Source: Acinetobacter sp. ASP199
GTDB taxonomy: Bacteria; Pseudomonadota; Gammaproteobacteria; Pseudomonadales; Moraxellaceae
Length of the DNA: 64,000 bases
NCBI RefSeq assembly: GCF_022700675.1
Contig: NZ_CP062182.1
Span: forward strand, 1,178,001 to 1,242,000
Reading direction: 5' to 3'
Shown here: positions 32,861 through 40,900 of the stretch, piece after piece
Position numbering within the stretch: the first letter of the stretch is position 1
Layout of the letters: the number at the start of each line of letters is the position of its first letter
Notes under the pieces: generated by a model
Databases searched by the model: none
The model's input: only the letters and a program-made list of their open reading frames with translations
Told to the model about the DNA's origin: nothing
Made by a program: the position numbers and the translations under genes

Positions 32861-33448
32861 ATGAAATTGAAAACTTTGGCGCTAGGCCTGACTTTGGCAA
32901 CTGTAGCAACATTCTCTATGGCAAAACCAGTAGCGTATACCATTGATCCAGGTCATACTGCGACCGTATTTAACTGGAGTCACTTTGGTTTCTCGACACC
33001 ATCTGCGAATTTTAGTGATATTCAGGGCACGATTACGGTTGATAATGAAAAGCCTGCGAACTCATCAGTGCATGTAACTATTCCGGTATCAAGCATTAAT
33101 ACCAATGTTAAGGCCTTGGATGAGCATATTCAAACAGCGGAATTCTTTGATGTAGAGAAACATCCAAACATCACGTTTAAAAGTACCAAGGTTCAGGCTT
33201 TAGGTAAAAACAAATATAAAATCACCGGTAATTTGACGATCAAAGGCGTAACCAAGCCAGTTGTACTGGATGCAGTGTTAAATAAACAGGCTGTTCATCC
33301 AATGACGAAACTGCAAACAATTGGTTTCAACGCGACTACCTCATTTAATCGTTCAGCTTTCAATGTTGGCGCTTATGTACCAAATGTCGGTGATAAAATT
33401 ACTGTAAACATTACCACTGAAGCATCTGTACCCGCTGCAAAAAAATAA
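32861..33448 (+). CDS. YceI-family periplasmic lipid-binding protein
   Basis: This 195-residue protein begins with a signal peptide (MKLKTLALGLTLATVATFSMA, cleaved about residue 21). The mature part is a YceI lipocalin-like barrel: YTIDPGHTATVFNWSHFGFS, the repeated VTIPVSSINTN and the HPNITFKSTKV, NLTIKGVTKPVVLDA and TTSFNRSAFNVGAYVPNVGD segments. YceI proteins bind polyprenoid lipids in the periplasm and are often induced by stress or high pH. It is a single-gene unit with its own terminator. Confidence 0.9.
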   Translation: MKLKTLALGLTLATVATFSMAKPVAYTIDPGHTATVFNWSHFGFSTPSANFSDIQGTITVDNEKPANSSVHVTIPVSSINTNVKALDEHIQTAEFFDVEKHPNITFKSTKVQALGKNKYKITGNLTIKGVTKPVVLDAVLNKQAVHPMTKLQTIGFNATTSFNRSAFNVGAYVPNVGDKITVNITTEASVPAAKK

Positions 33449-33462
33449 GAAAGAACAAATTA

Positions 33463-33489
33463 AAAAAGCACCCAATTGGGTGCTTTTTT
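33463..33489. terminator. Bidirectional terminator after yceI-like gene
   Basis: The stem AAAAAGCACCC / GGGTGCTTTTT (33464-33474, 33478-33488; AATT at the centre) lies between a rightward and a leftward gene. Confidence 0.87.
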
Positions 33490-33580
33490 ATGGATGAAAA
33501 TTAAGCCTTGTTAAAAATTGGTAGGCAACCAGTCTGAAAGAATGGCCTTTTATCATCCAATAAATTTTAAGAATAAAAAT

Positions 33581-34297
33581 TTAGCTGGTTTGGATATGCT
33601 TAAGAAATTGTTGAAGGATGGATACTGAGGCAGCTTCTAAAGCTGCAGCATATTGCTGATTATCAGCACGTAAGGCGGTAATATCGATATTCGCTTGACG
33701 CAGCTCACAGGTATGGCCAATCAGCCATTTCTCCAAACGCTCAGCTTCCACTTCAGCATGGAATTGCAATGCCAGAATATTGCTGCCAATCCGGAAAGCC
33801 TGATTTGGATAGACTGCAGAACTTGCCAGGAGTTCAGCCTGTGAGGGCAGGTCGAAAGTATCTCCATGCCAGTGCAGCACTTCAATATTTTCCAGATTTT
33901 GTAATGGATTATTCTCTATAGCTGTCAGGCTAAGCTTGGACCAACCAATCTCTTTGCTAGGGCCTGCATAGACTTTTGCTCCTAACGCATGTGCGATGAG
34001 CTGGGCGCCTAGGCAGATTCCTAAAGTTGGTAAATTCTGCTGCAAACGAACTTTTAGTAAGTCTATTTCCTGTTGTAAGAAAGGATAGTCTTCATTTTCA
34101 TAGACGCCGATTGGGCCGCCTAGAATTACCGTCAGACCTTTATGCTCGAATGCCTGGGTTAGGTCATCGATACCTGCTTCAAAATAACGTACGCGCAGGC
34201 CAAGCTGATAGAAAGTATCTTCCCACGCGCCGAGGTCTTCAAAGGCAAGATGTTGGATAGCATAGACTGTGTCTGGAAATTCATCAAAATTAAGCAT
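33581..34297 (-). CDS. Class I glutamine amidotransferase-like protein
   Basis: This 238-residue class I GATase has the nucleophile elbow LGICLGAQLIAHALG (Cys at about 95) and the catalytic His-Glu pair in LQFHAEVEAE (about 177-186). The lone-domain form resembles GuaA-type glutamine hydrolases or gamma-glutamyl hydrolases that act on small metabolites. No synthetase partner is adjacent, so the acceptor is unknown. The frame is intact. Confidence 0.83.
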   Translation of the reverse strand: MLNFDEFPDTVYAIQHLAFEDLGAWEDTFYQLGLRVRYFEAGIDDLTQAFEHKGLTVILGGPIGVYENEDYPFLQQEIDLLKVRLQQNLPTLGICLGAQLIAHALGAKVYAGPSKEIGWSKLSLTAIENNPLQNLENIEVLHWHGDTFDLPSQAELLASSAVYPNQAFRIGSNILALQFHAEVEAERLEKWLIGHTCELRQANIDITALRADNQQYAAALEAASVSILQQFLKHIQTS

Positions 34298-34530
34298 GGT
34301 GGTGACTGATCGAAGAGATGATTTAATTTAACGTGAATCTTATGGCTTGGAAAGCTGAATACAGCTTAGTGAGCTCCTCCATTTAGTTGTTGCCTGGTTG
34401 CAATTGCTTAAACTCTGTAAAGATACTCCGCTATTGTTCACTTCAGTTTGGGTATAACTTAGAACTTTATGACCGTATGCAATCCCATAGTTTTATATAC
34501 TGATAACAACTCCATTAGGGGAGCCATGCT

Positions 34531-35196
34531 ATGCAAAGTCTAAGCCTTTATATTGATCGTAAAAGATTAAGTCCCTATGCCATGTCGGTTTTTGTGGCCC
34601 TTAGAGAAAAACAGGTCGAGTTCAAACAGATTAAAATCGATCTGGACAAGGATGAAAATAAATCAGATACCTATCTAAGAATTTGTAAAACTGGAAAAAT
34701 TCCCTGCTTATCTTTGGATGGCTGGTCAATTTTTGAATCTATGGCAATTACTGAGTTTCTGGACGAGCTTTTTCCAGCGCCTGACTATCCGGCGCTGTAT
34801 CCGGCAGATATTCATGCGCGTGCTAAATGTCGGGCGGTTCAGGCATTGGTTAAATCTGATTTTGATCTGATCCGTAAAAATATGCCTTCAACGGGTATCT
34901 TTCAGCCATTACCAGAACCCTATATTCCAGACCGGCATACTCAAGTGGAAATTGATCGATTGAGCCGTGTAAGTGAAGCTTTGATTGGTGATCAATGGTT
35001 AAGCTTACAATGGAGCATTGCAGATTTTGATTTAGCCTTCATGCTACGTCGATTATTGAGTTATAAAGTCCCCATTTCTGAAAGACTCTATAGTTATGTT
35101 ATGCGGAATTTTCAGCGCGAATCGGTGCATGTCTGGTTTAAGTTAAGAGAACTGGAACGAGGTACATGGGATCCATCACCATTTGATGTACCGTAA
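34531..35196 (+). CDS. Glutathione S-transferase (YfcF-like)
   Basis: This 221-residue GST has an N-terminal thioredoxin-like domain: LYIDRKRLSPYAMSVFVALREK with Ser in the catalytic position, FKQIKIDLD, GKIPCLSLDGWSIFESMAITEFLDE, where the ES motif binds the gamma-glutamyl group. The C-terminal domain is all-helical with WSIADFDLAFMLRRL. Order and motifs match E. coli YfcF, a GST with peroxidase activity reported. ATG 34531 is preceded by GGGGAG. It is a stand-alone gene. Confidence 0.85.
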   Translation: MQSLSLYIDRKRLSPYAMSVFVALREKQVEFKQIKIDLDKDENKSDTYLRICKTGKIPCLSLDGWSIFESMAITEFLDELFPAPDYPALYPADIHARAKCRAVQALVKSDFDLIRKNMPSTGIFQPLPEPYIPDRHTQVEIDRLSRVSEALIGDQWLSLQWSIADFDLAFMLRRLLSYKVPISERLYSYVMRNFQRESVHVWFKLRELERGTWDPSPFDVP

Positions 35197-35250
35197 ATTG
35201 GCAAAAGCTTTCAAGGTTGATGAATTTGAGTCATGATTAATTGTTTAAAT

Positions 35251-35284
35251 AACTCCTGAATTGAACAGAAATCAGGAGTTATTT
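35251..35284. terminator. Weak bidirectional terminator
   Basis: The stem AACTCCTGA / TCAGGAGTT (35251-35259 and 35272-35280) lies between the GST gene (+) and the PfpI gene (-). The T-tract is poor on both sides. Confidence 0.5.
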
Positions 35285-35306
35285 ATGAATGAGTATCTGC
35301 AGGATA

Positions 35307-35984
35307 TTATTTTAATAGACCTAACAGGGCATCCGCCGTTGCTGCTGAGGATGCAGGATTCTGCCCGGTAATCAGTAATCCATCCTGCTGCACATGGACT
35401 TGCCAATCCTCCGCTTTGGAATAGTTTCCGCCATTTTCCTTCAGCACATCTTCGACCAGGAATGGAACAATATCCGTTAGGCCGACACCATCTTCTTCGG
35501 TATTACTAAAACCAGTCACGGATTTGCCTGAAACGATGGAATGGCCTTCACTGTCTTTTACCTTTTTCAATACGCCCGGTGCATGACAGACCAGTGCGAC
35601 AGGCTTATTGGATTGCAAGGTTTGTTCAATTAAATGGATTGAAGTGTAGTCATTGGCTAAATCCCATAATGGACCGTGACCACCCGGATAGAATACGGCA
35701 TCAAAATCCTCTGGATTTACTTCAGTTAATTTATGGGTATTGGCTAAAGCACGCATGGCAGTTTCATCTGCTTCAAAACGTCTGGTTGCTTCAGTTTGGG
35801 CATCTTCAGCACTGCTTTTAGGATCAAGCAGCGGGTGACCACCTTGGGGGGAGGCCAAAGTGATTTCGGCTCCCGCATCAATGAATCGATAATAGGGTGC
35901 AGCCAGTTCCTCTAGCCAGAAACCGGTCTTTTCGCCCGTGTCACCAAGTTGATCATGTGAAGTCAAAACAATCAAAATTTTCAT
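35307..35984 (-). CDS. DJ-1/PfpI-family protein (Hsp31/glyoxalase III type)
   Basis: This 225-residue protein starts MKILIVLTSHDQLGDTGEKTGFWLEELAAPY, which is typical of the Hsp31/YLR-type group. The nucleophile Cys is in VALVCHAPGVLKKV (about 131-144), with the His next to it. The Glu of GFWLEE and the Gly-rich YPGGHGPLWDL support the same fold. Members act as glutathione-independent glyoxalases (methylglyoxal to lactate) or holding chaperones under stress. ATG 35984 is a good family start. It is a single-gene unit. Confidence 0.88.
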   Translation of the reverse strand: MKILIVLTSHDQLGDTGEKTGFWLEELAAPYYRFIDAGAEITLASPQGGHPLLDPKSSAEDAQTEATRRFEADETAMRALANTHKLTEVNPEDFDAVFYPGGHGPLWDLANDYTSIHLIEQTLQSNKPVALVCHAPGVLKKVKDSEGHSIVSGKSVTGFSNTEEDGVGLTDIVPFLVEDVLKENGGNYSKAEDWQVHVQQDGLLITGQNPASSAATADALLGLLK

Positions 35985-36186
35985 ATGGATACCTAAAATT
36001 ATGTTGGGTTTAAAATTTAATAAGTAAAAAATTTGAATGAGATAGAAATTGGAAGGGAAATGATCGCCATCGTTTAGCTAGAAAATAAATATTGAACGGC
36101 GCAGCACTGTCTGAGTAATTTATACTGATCTTTAAAACAGCCATTTTAAAATACTTCAATTTATGAAGTATGTTAGAAAATAATCA

Positions 36187-36363
36187 TTAAGATTGATTAG
36201 AACTTTTCTTTTTCTTTCCGCCACCATCCTGCTTATTTACGGTAGACCAGGCAATACGTTCAGCCTCTTCCTCAGAACGACCTTGTGCTTTTTCGCTATC
36301 TTCAATGTGTTTAGCTTGCCGTTTTTGTTTTTCCGTATAGGCAGATTTATCACCTCTAGGCAT
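36187..36363 (-). CDS. Small conserved stress-type protein (58 residues)
   Basis: A 58-residue, highly charged protein: MPRGDKSAYTEKQKRQAKHI, then EEEAERIAWSTVNKQDGGGK and a Lys/Ser-rich tail. The pattern PRGDKSAYT.KQ..QA.HIE..Y, AERRAWATVNK..GGGKK is common in proteobacteria and is sometimes labelled 'plasmid stabilisation protein', a name without functional support here. The ATG at 36363 has GAGGA seven bases upstream. It would be missed by length cut-offs. Its neighbours (a DJ-1/PfpI protein and an SDR) are also stress-associated types. Confidence 0.8.
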   Translation of the reverse strand: MPRGDKSAYTEKQKRQAKHIEDSEKAQGRSEEEAERIAWSTVNKQDGGGKKKKSSNQS

Positions 36364-36547
36364 AGTCTGATCCTCAAATGTGCTTTGATGTGGAAATGAC
36401 TATAACAAGGACTTGATTTCTGCAAAGTAAGCTTCTGTCAGGATTTGTTTAAATTGTTTTATAGCTAATTAGATAACTGGAAAATTTATATCTAGCTTAT
36501 TTTTAGGACGAAAGATGAAATCTAATTTTAATATCTTAGTGTTGAAT

Positions 36548-36578
36548 AAGATAACGACCCTTTCAAAGTCGTTATCTT
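36548..36578. terminator. Probable terminator of the SDR gene
   Basis: The stem AAGATAACGAC / GTCGTTATCTT (36548-36558 and 36568-36578) sits 12 bp after the SDR stop on the minus strand. The T-tract is weak. Confidence 0.55.
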
Positions 36579-36589
36579 AAGGTATTTAC

Positions 36590-37459
36590 TTAGCCATTAA
36601 TAATACTGCCACCATTTACATGGATTACTTGGCCTGAGATATAGCTGGCTTCCTCGCTGGCTAGAAATAAATAGGCTGGAGCAACTTCACTTGGTTGTCC
36701 CATGCGGCCCATCGGGGCCTGTTTACCAAAATCTTTTAAAGTTTCTTCATCAAAACTGCTTGGAATGAGAGGAGTCCAGATTGGACCAGGTGCAACACCA
36801 TTAACACGAATACCAGTCTTGTTTTTCAGTAAATTGCTGGAGAGACTGCGGGTAAAGGTTGTAATTGCACCTTTTGTGCTGGAGTAGTCAATTAATTCAT
36901 CATGACCATGATAGCTGGTAATACTGGTGGTATTAATGATGCTGTCGCCTGCCTGCATATGTGGCAGAACGGCCTGAGTTAAATGAAACATACTCAGAAT
37001 ATTGGTATTAAAAGTTTTATTGAGCTGCTCAGGAGAGATGTCGGTAATACTTTTTTGTGGATATTGTACCGCTGCATTATTGATCAGAATATTAATGGTT
37101 TGGAATTCCTGAATAGTCTGTTTCACCAGATCCTGAATTTCATCAAGCTGTTGCAGATCACATTTAATGATCAAACAGCGTCGTCCTTCTGCTTCAACCA
37201 GTTTCTTGGTAACTCTTGCATCCTGATCTTCGTCCAGATAACAAAGCGCGATATCGGCACCTTCACGAGCAAACAGGACCGATACCGAACGGCCAATCCC
37301 ACTATCACCTCCGGTAATAAGGGCAACTTTACCTTTTAATTTTTCGCTACTTTTATAGTTGGGTTTAATGATCTCTGGCTCGGGATTCATTTCGGTTTGA
37401 ACACCGGGTTGATGTTCTTGCGTTTCGGTCGAATTCGGGGTTTCAGGATAATTATTCAT
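36590..37459 (-). CDS. Short-chain dehydrogenase/reductase (YghA-like)
   Basis: This 289-residue classical SDR has the NAD(P)-binding LITGGDSGIGRSV (about 48-60), ILINNAA (about 125-131), and the catalytic Ser..Tyr-x-x-x-Lys in ...YSSTKGAI (about 192-199), ending VIHVNGGSIING. The 40-residue hydrophilic N-terminal extension and the GD-SGIG form match the YghA/YtfG-type general-stress SDRs common in desiccation-tolerant bacteria. The substrate is unknown. It stands alone and is divergent from the adhesin. Confidence 0.88.
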   Translation of the reverse strand: MNNYPETPNSTETQEHQPGVQTEMNPEPEIIKPNYKSSEKLKGKVALITGGDSGIGRSVSVLFAREGADIALCYLDEDQDARVTKKLVEAEGRRCLIIKCDLQQLDEIQDLVKQTIQEFQTINILINNAAVQYPQKSITDISPEQLNKTFNTNILSMFHLTQAVLPHMQAGDSIINTTSITSYHGHDELIDYSSTKGAITTFTRSLSSNLLKNKTGIRVNGVAPGPIWTPLIPSSFDEETLKDFGKQAPMGRMGQPSEVAPAYLFLASEEASYISGQVIHVNGGSIING

Positions 37460-37942
37460 ATTTATTCAGTTCCATTCATTATGGCTAGGCGAAAAAATAT
37501 ATTAGAAGGAATATTGTTGAATGGTCGTGAGTTATACATTAAATAACAGAAGTCATCTAAGAAGCAGTATTCATATACTGGCTTAATATTAGACAAGAGA
37601 AAGTTATTACAGTGACTTTATTATGTGCTGAAAAACTTTTGATTTGATTAAAAAATGATCAAAGATAGCTTTCTTAAGAATAAGGCTAATATCTCATAGA
37701 CTAAAGTATAGTCGGTCTTCAAATGAATAAACTTCTTATAGTAGATTTTAAAATTTAATATTATTCAATTATATATAAATTATATATTCATAATTTATTA
37801 TTATTTCAATATGTATACACGTCTAATAAACTGTGATTCGCTTCTCAAATTTCAATTACTAAAGTGACTAATTACTTGAATAATATTGTGTAATATCGTT
37901 TAATTAATCCCGATAATTTTAGTTGGTTTTTTGAGGGGTCCC
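37460..37942. other. AT-rich 480-bp upstream region of the adhesin
   Basis: Very AT-rich, without a convincing ORF or hairpin. It separates the SDR gene from the adhesin and must hold both promoters. GAGGGG just before ATG 37943 is a strong ribosome binding site for the adhesin. Confidence 0.5.
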
Positions 37943-40900
37943 ATGCAGGTTCAAGTCATTTCAAAGTCAAATGGTGCTAATAATTTAATAAAAGAGTATT
38001 CACAGGAAATAGGATTAAATGAAAGCTCTGTTGTTTTGGTAGATGTAAAGGTAGAAGATGTTGAAAAGATTGAACATCTAAATAATCAAATAGAAATTAC
38101 TTTAAAAAATGGCGAAAAAATAGTAATAAATAACTTTAATATAGAAGAAAGTTCATTAGTTTTTAGAAATGAACAATCTGAAATGTCCTTATTTGATTTT
38201 GAGACAATTTCATATAATCCAATAAATGATATTGAGCTTTTACTGAATGAAGGTGTAAAGGGTTTATTCACAGAGCTTTGGCCTTGGGTAGCGGGAGCTG
38301 CAGTAATCGGTGGTTTAGCAATAGCTGCTGATGGTTCAAGTGGTTCAAATAGCAACTACGGAAATAATAATTTATCTGAACAAGAAATTGCAAAAGCGTT
38401 ACTAGAACAAGCAATTGAAAATGCTAAAGATGCATTGGCGACTCTTACGGGTGAAGAAAAGTCAGCAGTAGAAAAAGCGCTGGCAAAAGCTGAAGCTGAA
38501 TTGGTCAAAGAAGGTGCTACAGCAGATGACTTTACAAAAGCAGCAACAGATTTAAATGAAGTGGTATCTGGTGCACAAATTTTGGAAAATCAAGAAGATG
38601 CAGCGGATAAACTTGCGGATGCTAAAGCAGATCTTTCTGATGCCATTGAAAATGCGAAAGATAGCCTGAACGAACTGACTGGTGAAGAAAAGTCACAAGT
38701 TGAAGCAGAGATTGCTGAGGCAGAAGCAGTATTGGCAAAAGAAGACGCTAATGTTGATGATTACAAGGCCGCTGAGGATGCACTAGAAAAAGTTGTTGAA
38801 GATGCTAAAGCATCAGAAGCCACAGAAGGTTCAGCGGATCAACTTGCGGATGCTAAAGCAGATCTTTCTAATGCTATTGAAAATGCGAAAGATAGCCTGA
38901 ACGAACTGACTGGTAAAGAAAAGTCACAAGTTGAAGCGGCGATTGACGAGGCAGAAGCAGTATGGGCAAAAGAAGACGCTAATATTGCTGATTACAAGGC
39001 TGCTGAGGATGCATTAGAAAAAGTTGTTGCGAAAGCAGAAGCTGCACAATCTCTCAAGGATGCAGCCGATTTGGCTGCAGAAGTAGCAGAAGCGGAAGCA
39101 CAGGCTTATGCTGATGCAAAACAATCACTTGTTGATTCAATTGCAGCTGCCAAAGAAGCTGTCAAAGTACTGACAGGATCAGAGAAGTCATTAGTAGAAG
39201 AAGCACTGGCAACAGCTGAAGCTGAATTGGTCAAAGAAGGTGCTACCGCAGATGACTTTAATGCAGCAGCATCAGACTTAGATGCAGTGGTAGAAGTTGC
39301 ACAAATCTTGGAAAATAAAGAAGGTGCAGCGGATAAGCTTGCGGATGCTAAAGCAGATCTTTCTGATGCCATTGAAAATGCGAAAGATAGCCTGAACGAA
39401 CTGACTGGTGAAGAAAAGTCACAAGTTGAAGCAGAGATTGCTGAGGCAGAAGCAGTATTGGCAAAAGAAGACGCTAATGTTGATGATTACAAGGCCGCTG
39501 AGGATGCACTAGAAGAAGTGGTTGAAGATGCTAAAGCATCAGAAGCCACAGAAGGTTCAGCGGATCAACTTGCGGATGCTAAAGCAGATCTTTCTGATGC
39601 TATTGAAAATGCGAAAGATAGCCTGAACGAACTGACTGGTAAAGAAAAGTCACAAGTTAAAGCGGCGATTGACGAGGCAGAAGCAGTATGGGCAAAAGAA
39701 GACGCTAATATTGCTGATTACAAGGCTGCTGAGGATGCATTAGAAAAAGTTGTTGCGAAAGCAGAAGCTGCACAATCTCTCAAGGATGCAGCCGATTTGG
39801 CTGCAGAAGTAGCAGAAGCGGAAGCACAGGCTTATGCTGATGCAAAACAATCACTTGTTGATTCAATTGCAGCTGCCAAAGAAGCTGTCAAAGTACTGAC
39901 AGGATCAGAGAAGTCATTAGTAGAAGAAGCACTGGCAACAGCTGAAGCTGAATTGGTCAAAGAAGGTGCTACCGCAGATGACTTTAATGCAGCAGCATCA
40001 GAATTAGATGCAGTGGTAGAAGTTGCACAAATCTTTGAAAATAAAGAAGGTGCAGCGGATAAACTTGCGGATGCTAAAGCAGACCTTTCTGATGCCATTG
40101 AAAATGCGAAAGAAAGCCTGAACGAACTGACTGGTGAAGAAAAGTCACAAGTTGAAGCAGAGATTGCTGAGGCAGAAGCAGTATTGGCAAAAGAAGACGC
40201 TAATGTTGATGATTACAAGGCCGCTGAGGATGCACTAGAAGAAGTGGTTGAAGATGCTAAAGCATCAGAAGCCACAGAAGGTTCAGCGGATCAACTTGCG
40301 GATGCTAAAGCAGATCTTTCTGATGCTATTGAAAATGCGAAAGATAGCCTGAACGAACTGACTGGTAAAGAAAAGTCACAAGTTGAAGCAGAGATTGCTG
40401 AGGCAGAAGCAGTATGGGCAAAAGAAGACGCTAATATTGCTGATTACAAGGCTGCTGAGGATGCATTAGAAAAAGTTGTTGCGAAAGCAGAAGCTGCACA
40501 ATCTCTCAAGGATGCAGCCGATTTGGCTGCAGAAGTAGCAGAAGCGGAAGCACAGGCTTATGCTGATGCAAAACAATCACTTGTTGATTCAATTGCAGCT
40601 GCCAAAGAAGCTGTCAAAGTACTGACAGGATCAGAGAAGTCATTAGTAGAAGAAGCACTGGCAACAGCTGAAGCTGAATTGGTCAAAGAAGGTGCTACCG
40701 CAGATGACTTTAATGCAGCAGCATCAGAATTAGATGCAGTGGTAGAAGTTGCACAAATCTTTGAAAATAAAGAAGGTGCAGCGGATAAACTTGCGGATGC
40801 TAAAGCAGACCTTTCTGATGCCATTGAAAATGCGAAAGAAAGCCTGAACGAACTGACTGGTGAAGAAAAGTCACAAGTTGAAGCGGCGATTGCTGAGGCA

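Noticed and set aside
36193-36399. 68-residue hydrophobic plus-strand ORF
   Set aside because: It is the antisense of the 58-residue MPRGDKSAYT protein on the minus strand, which has a better ribosome binding site and a known pattern.
39106-40824. Three identical-looking minus-strand ORFs (39106-39372, 39832-40098, 40558-40824)
   Set aside because: They are antisense shadows of the repeated adhesin modules, rich in Ser and Ala because of the complementary codons, and their 726-bp spacing simply follows the repeat.
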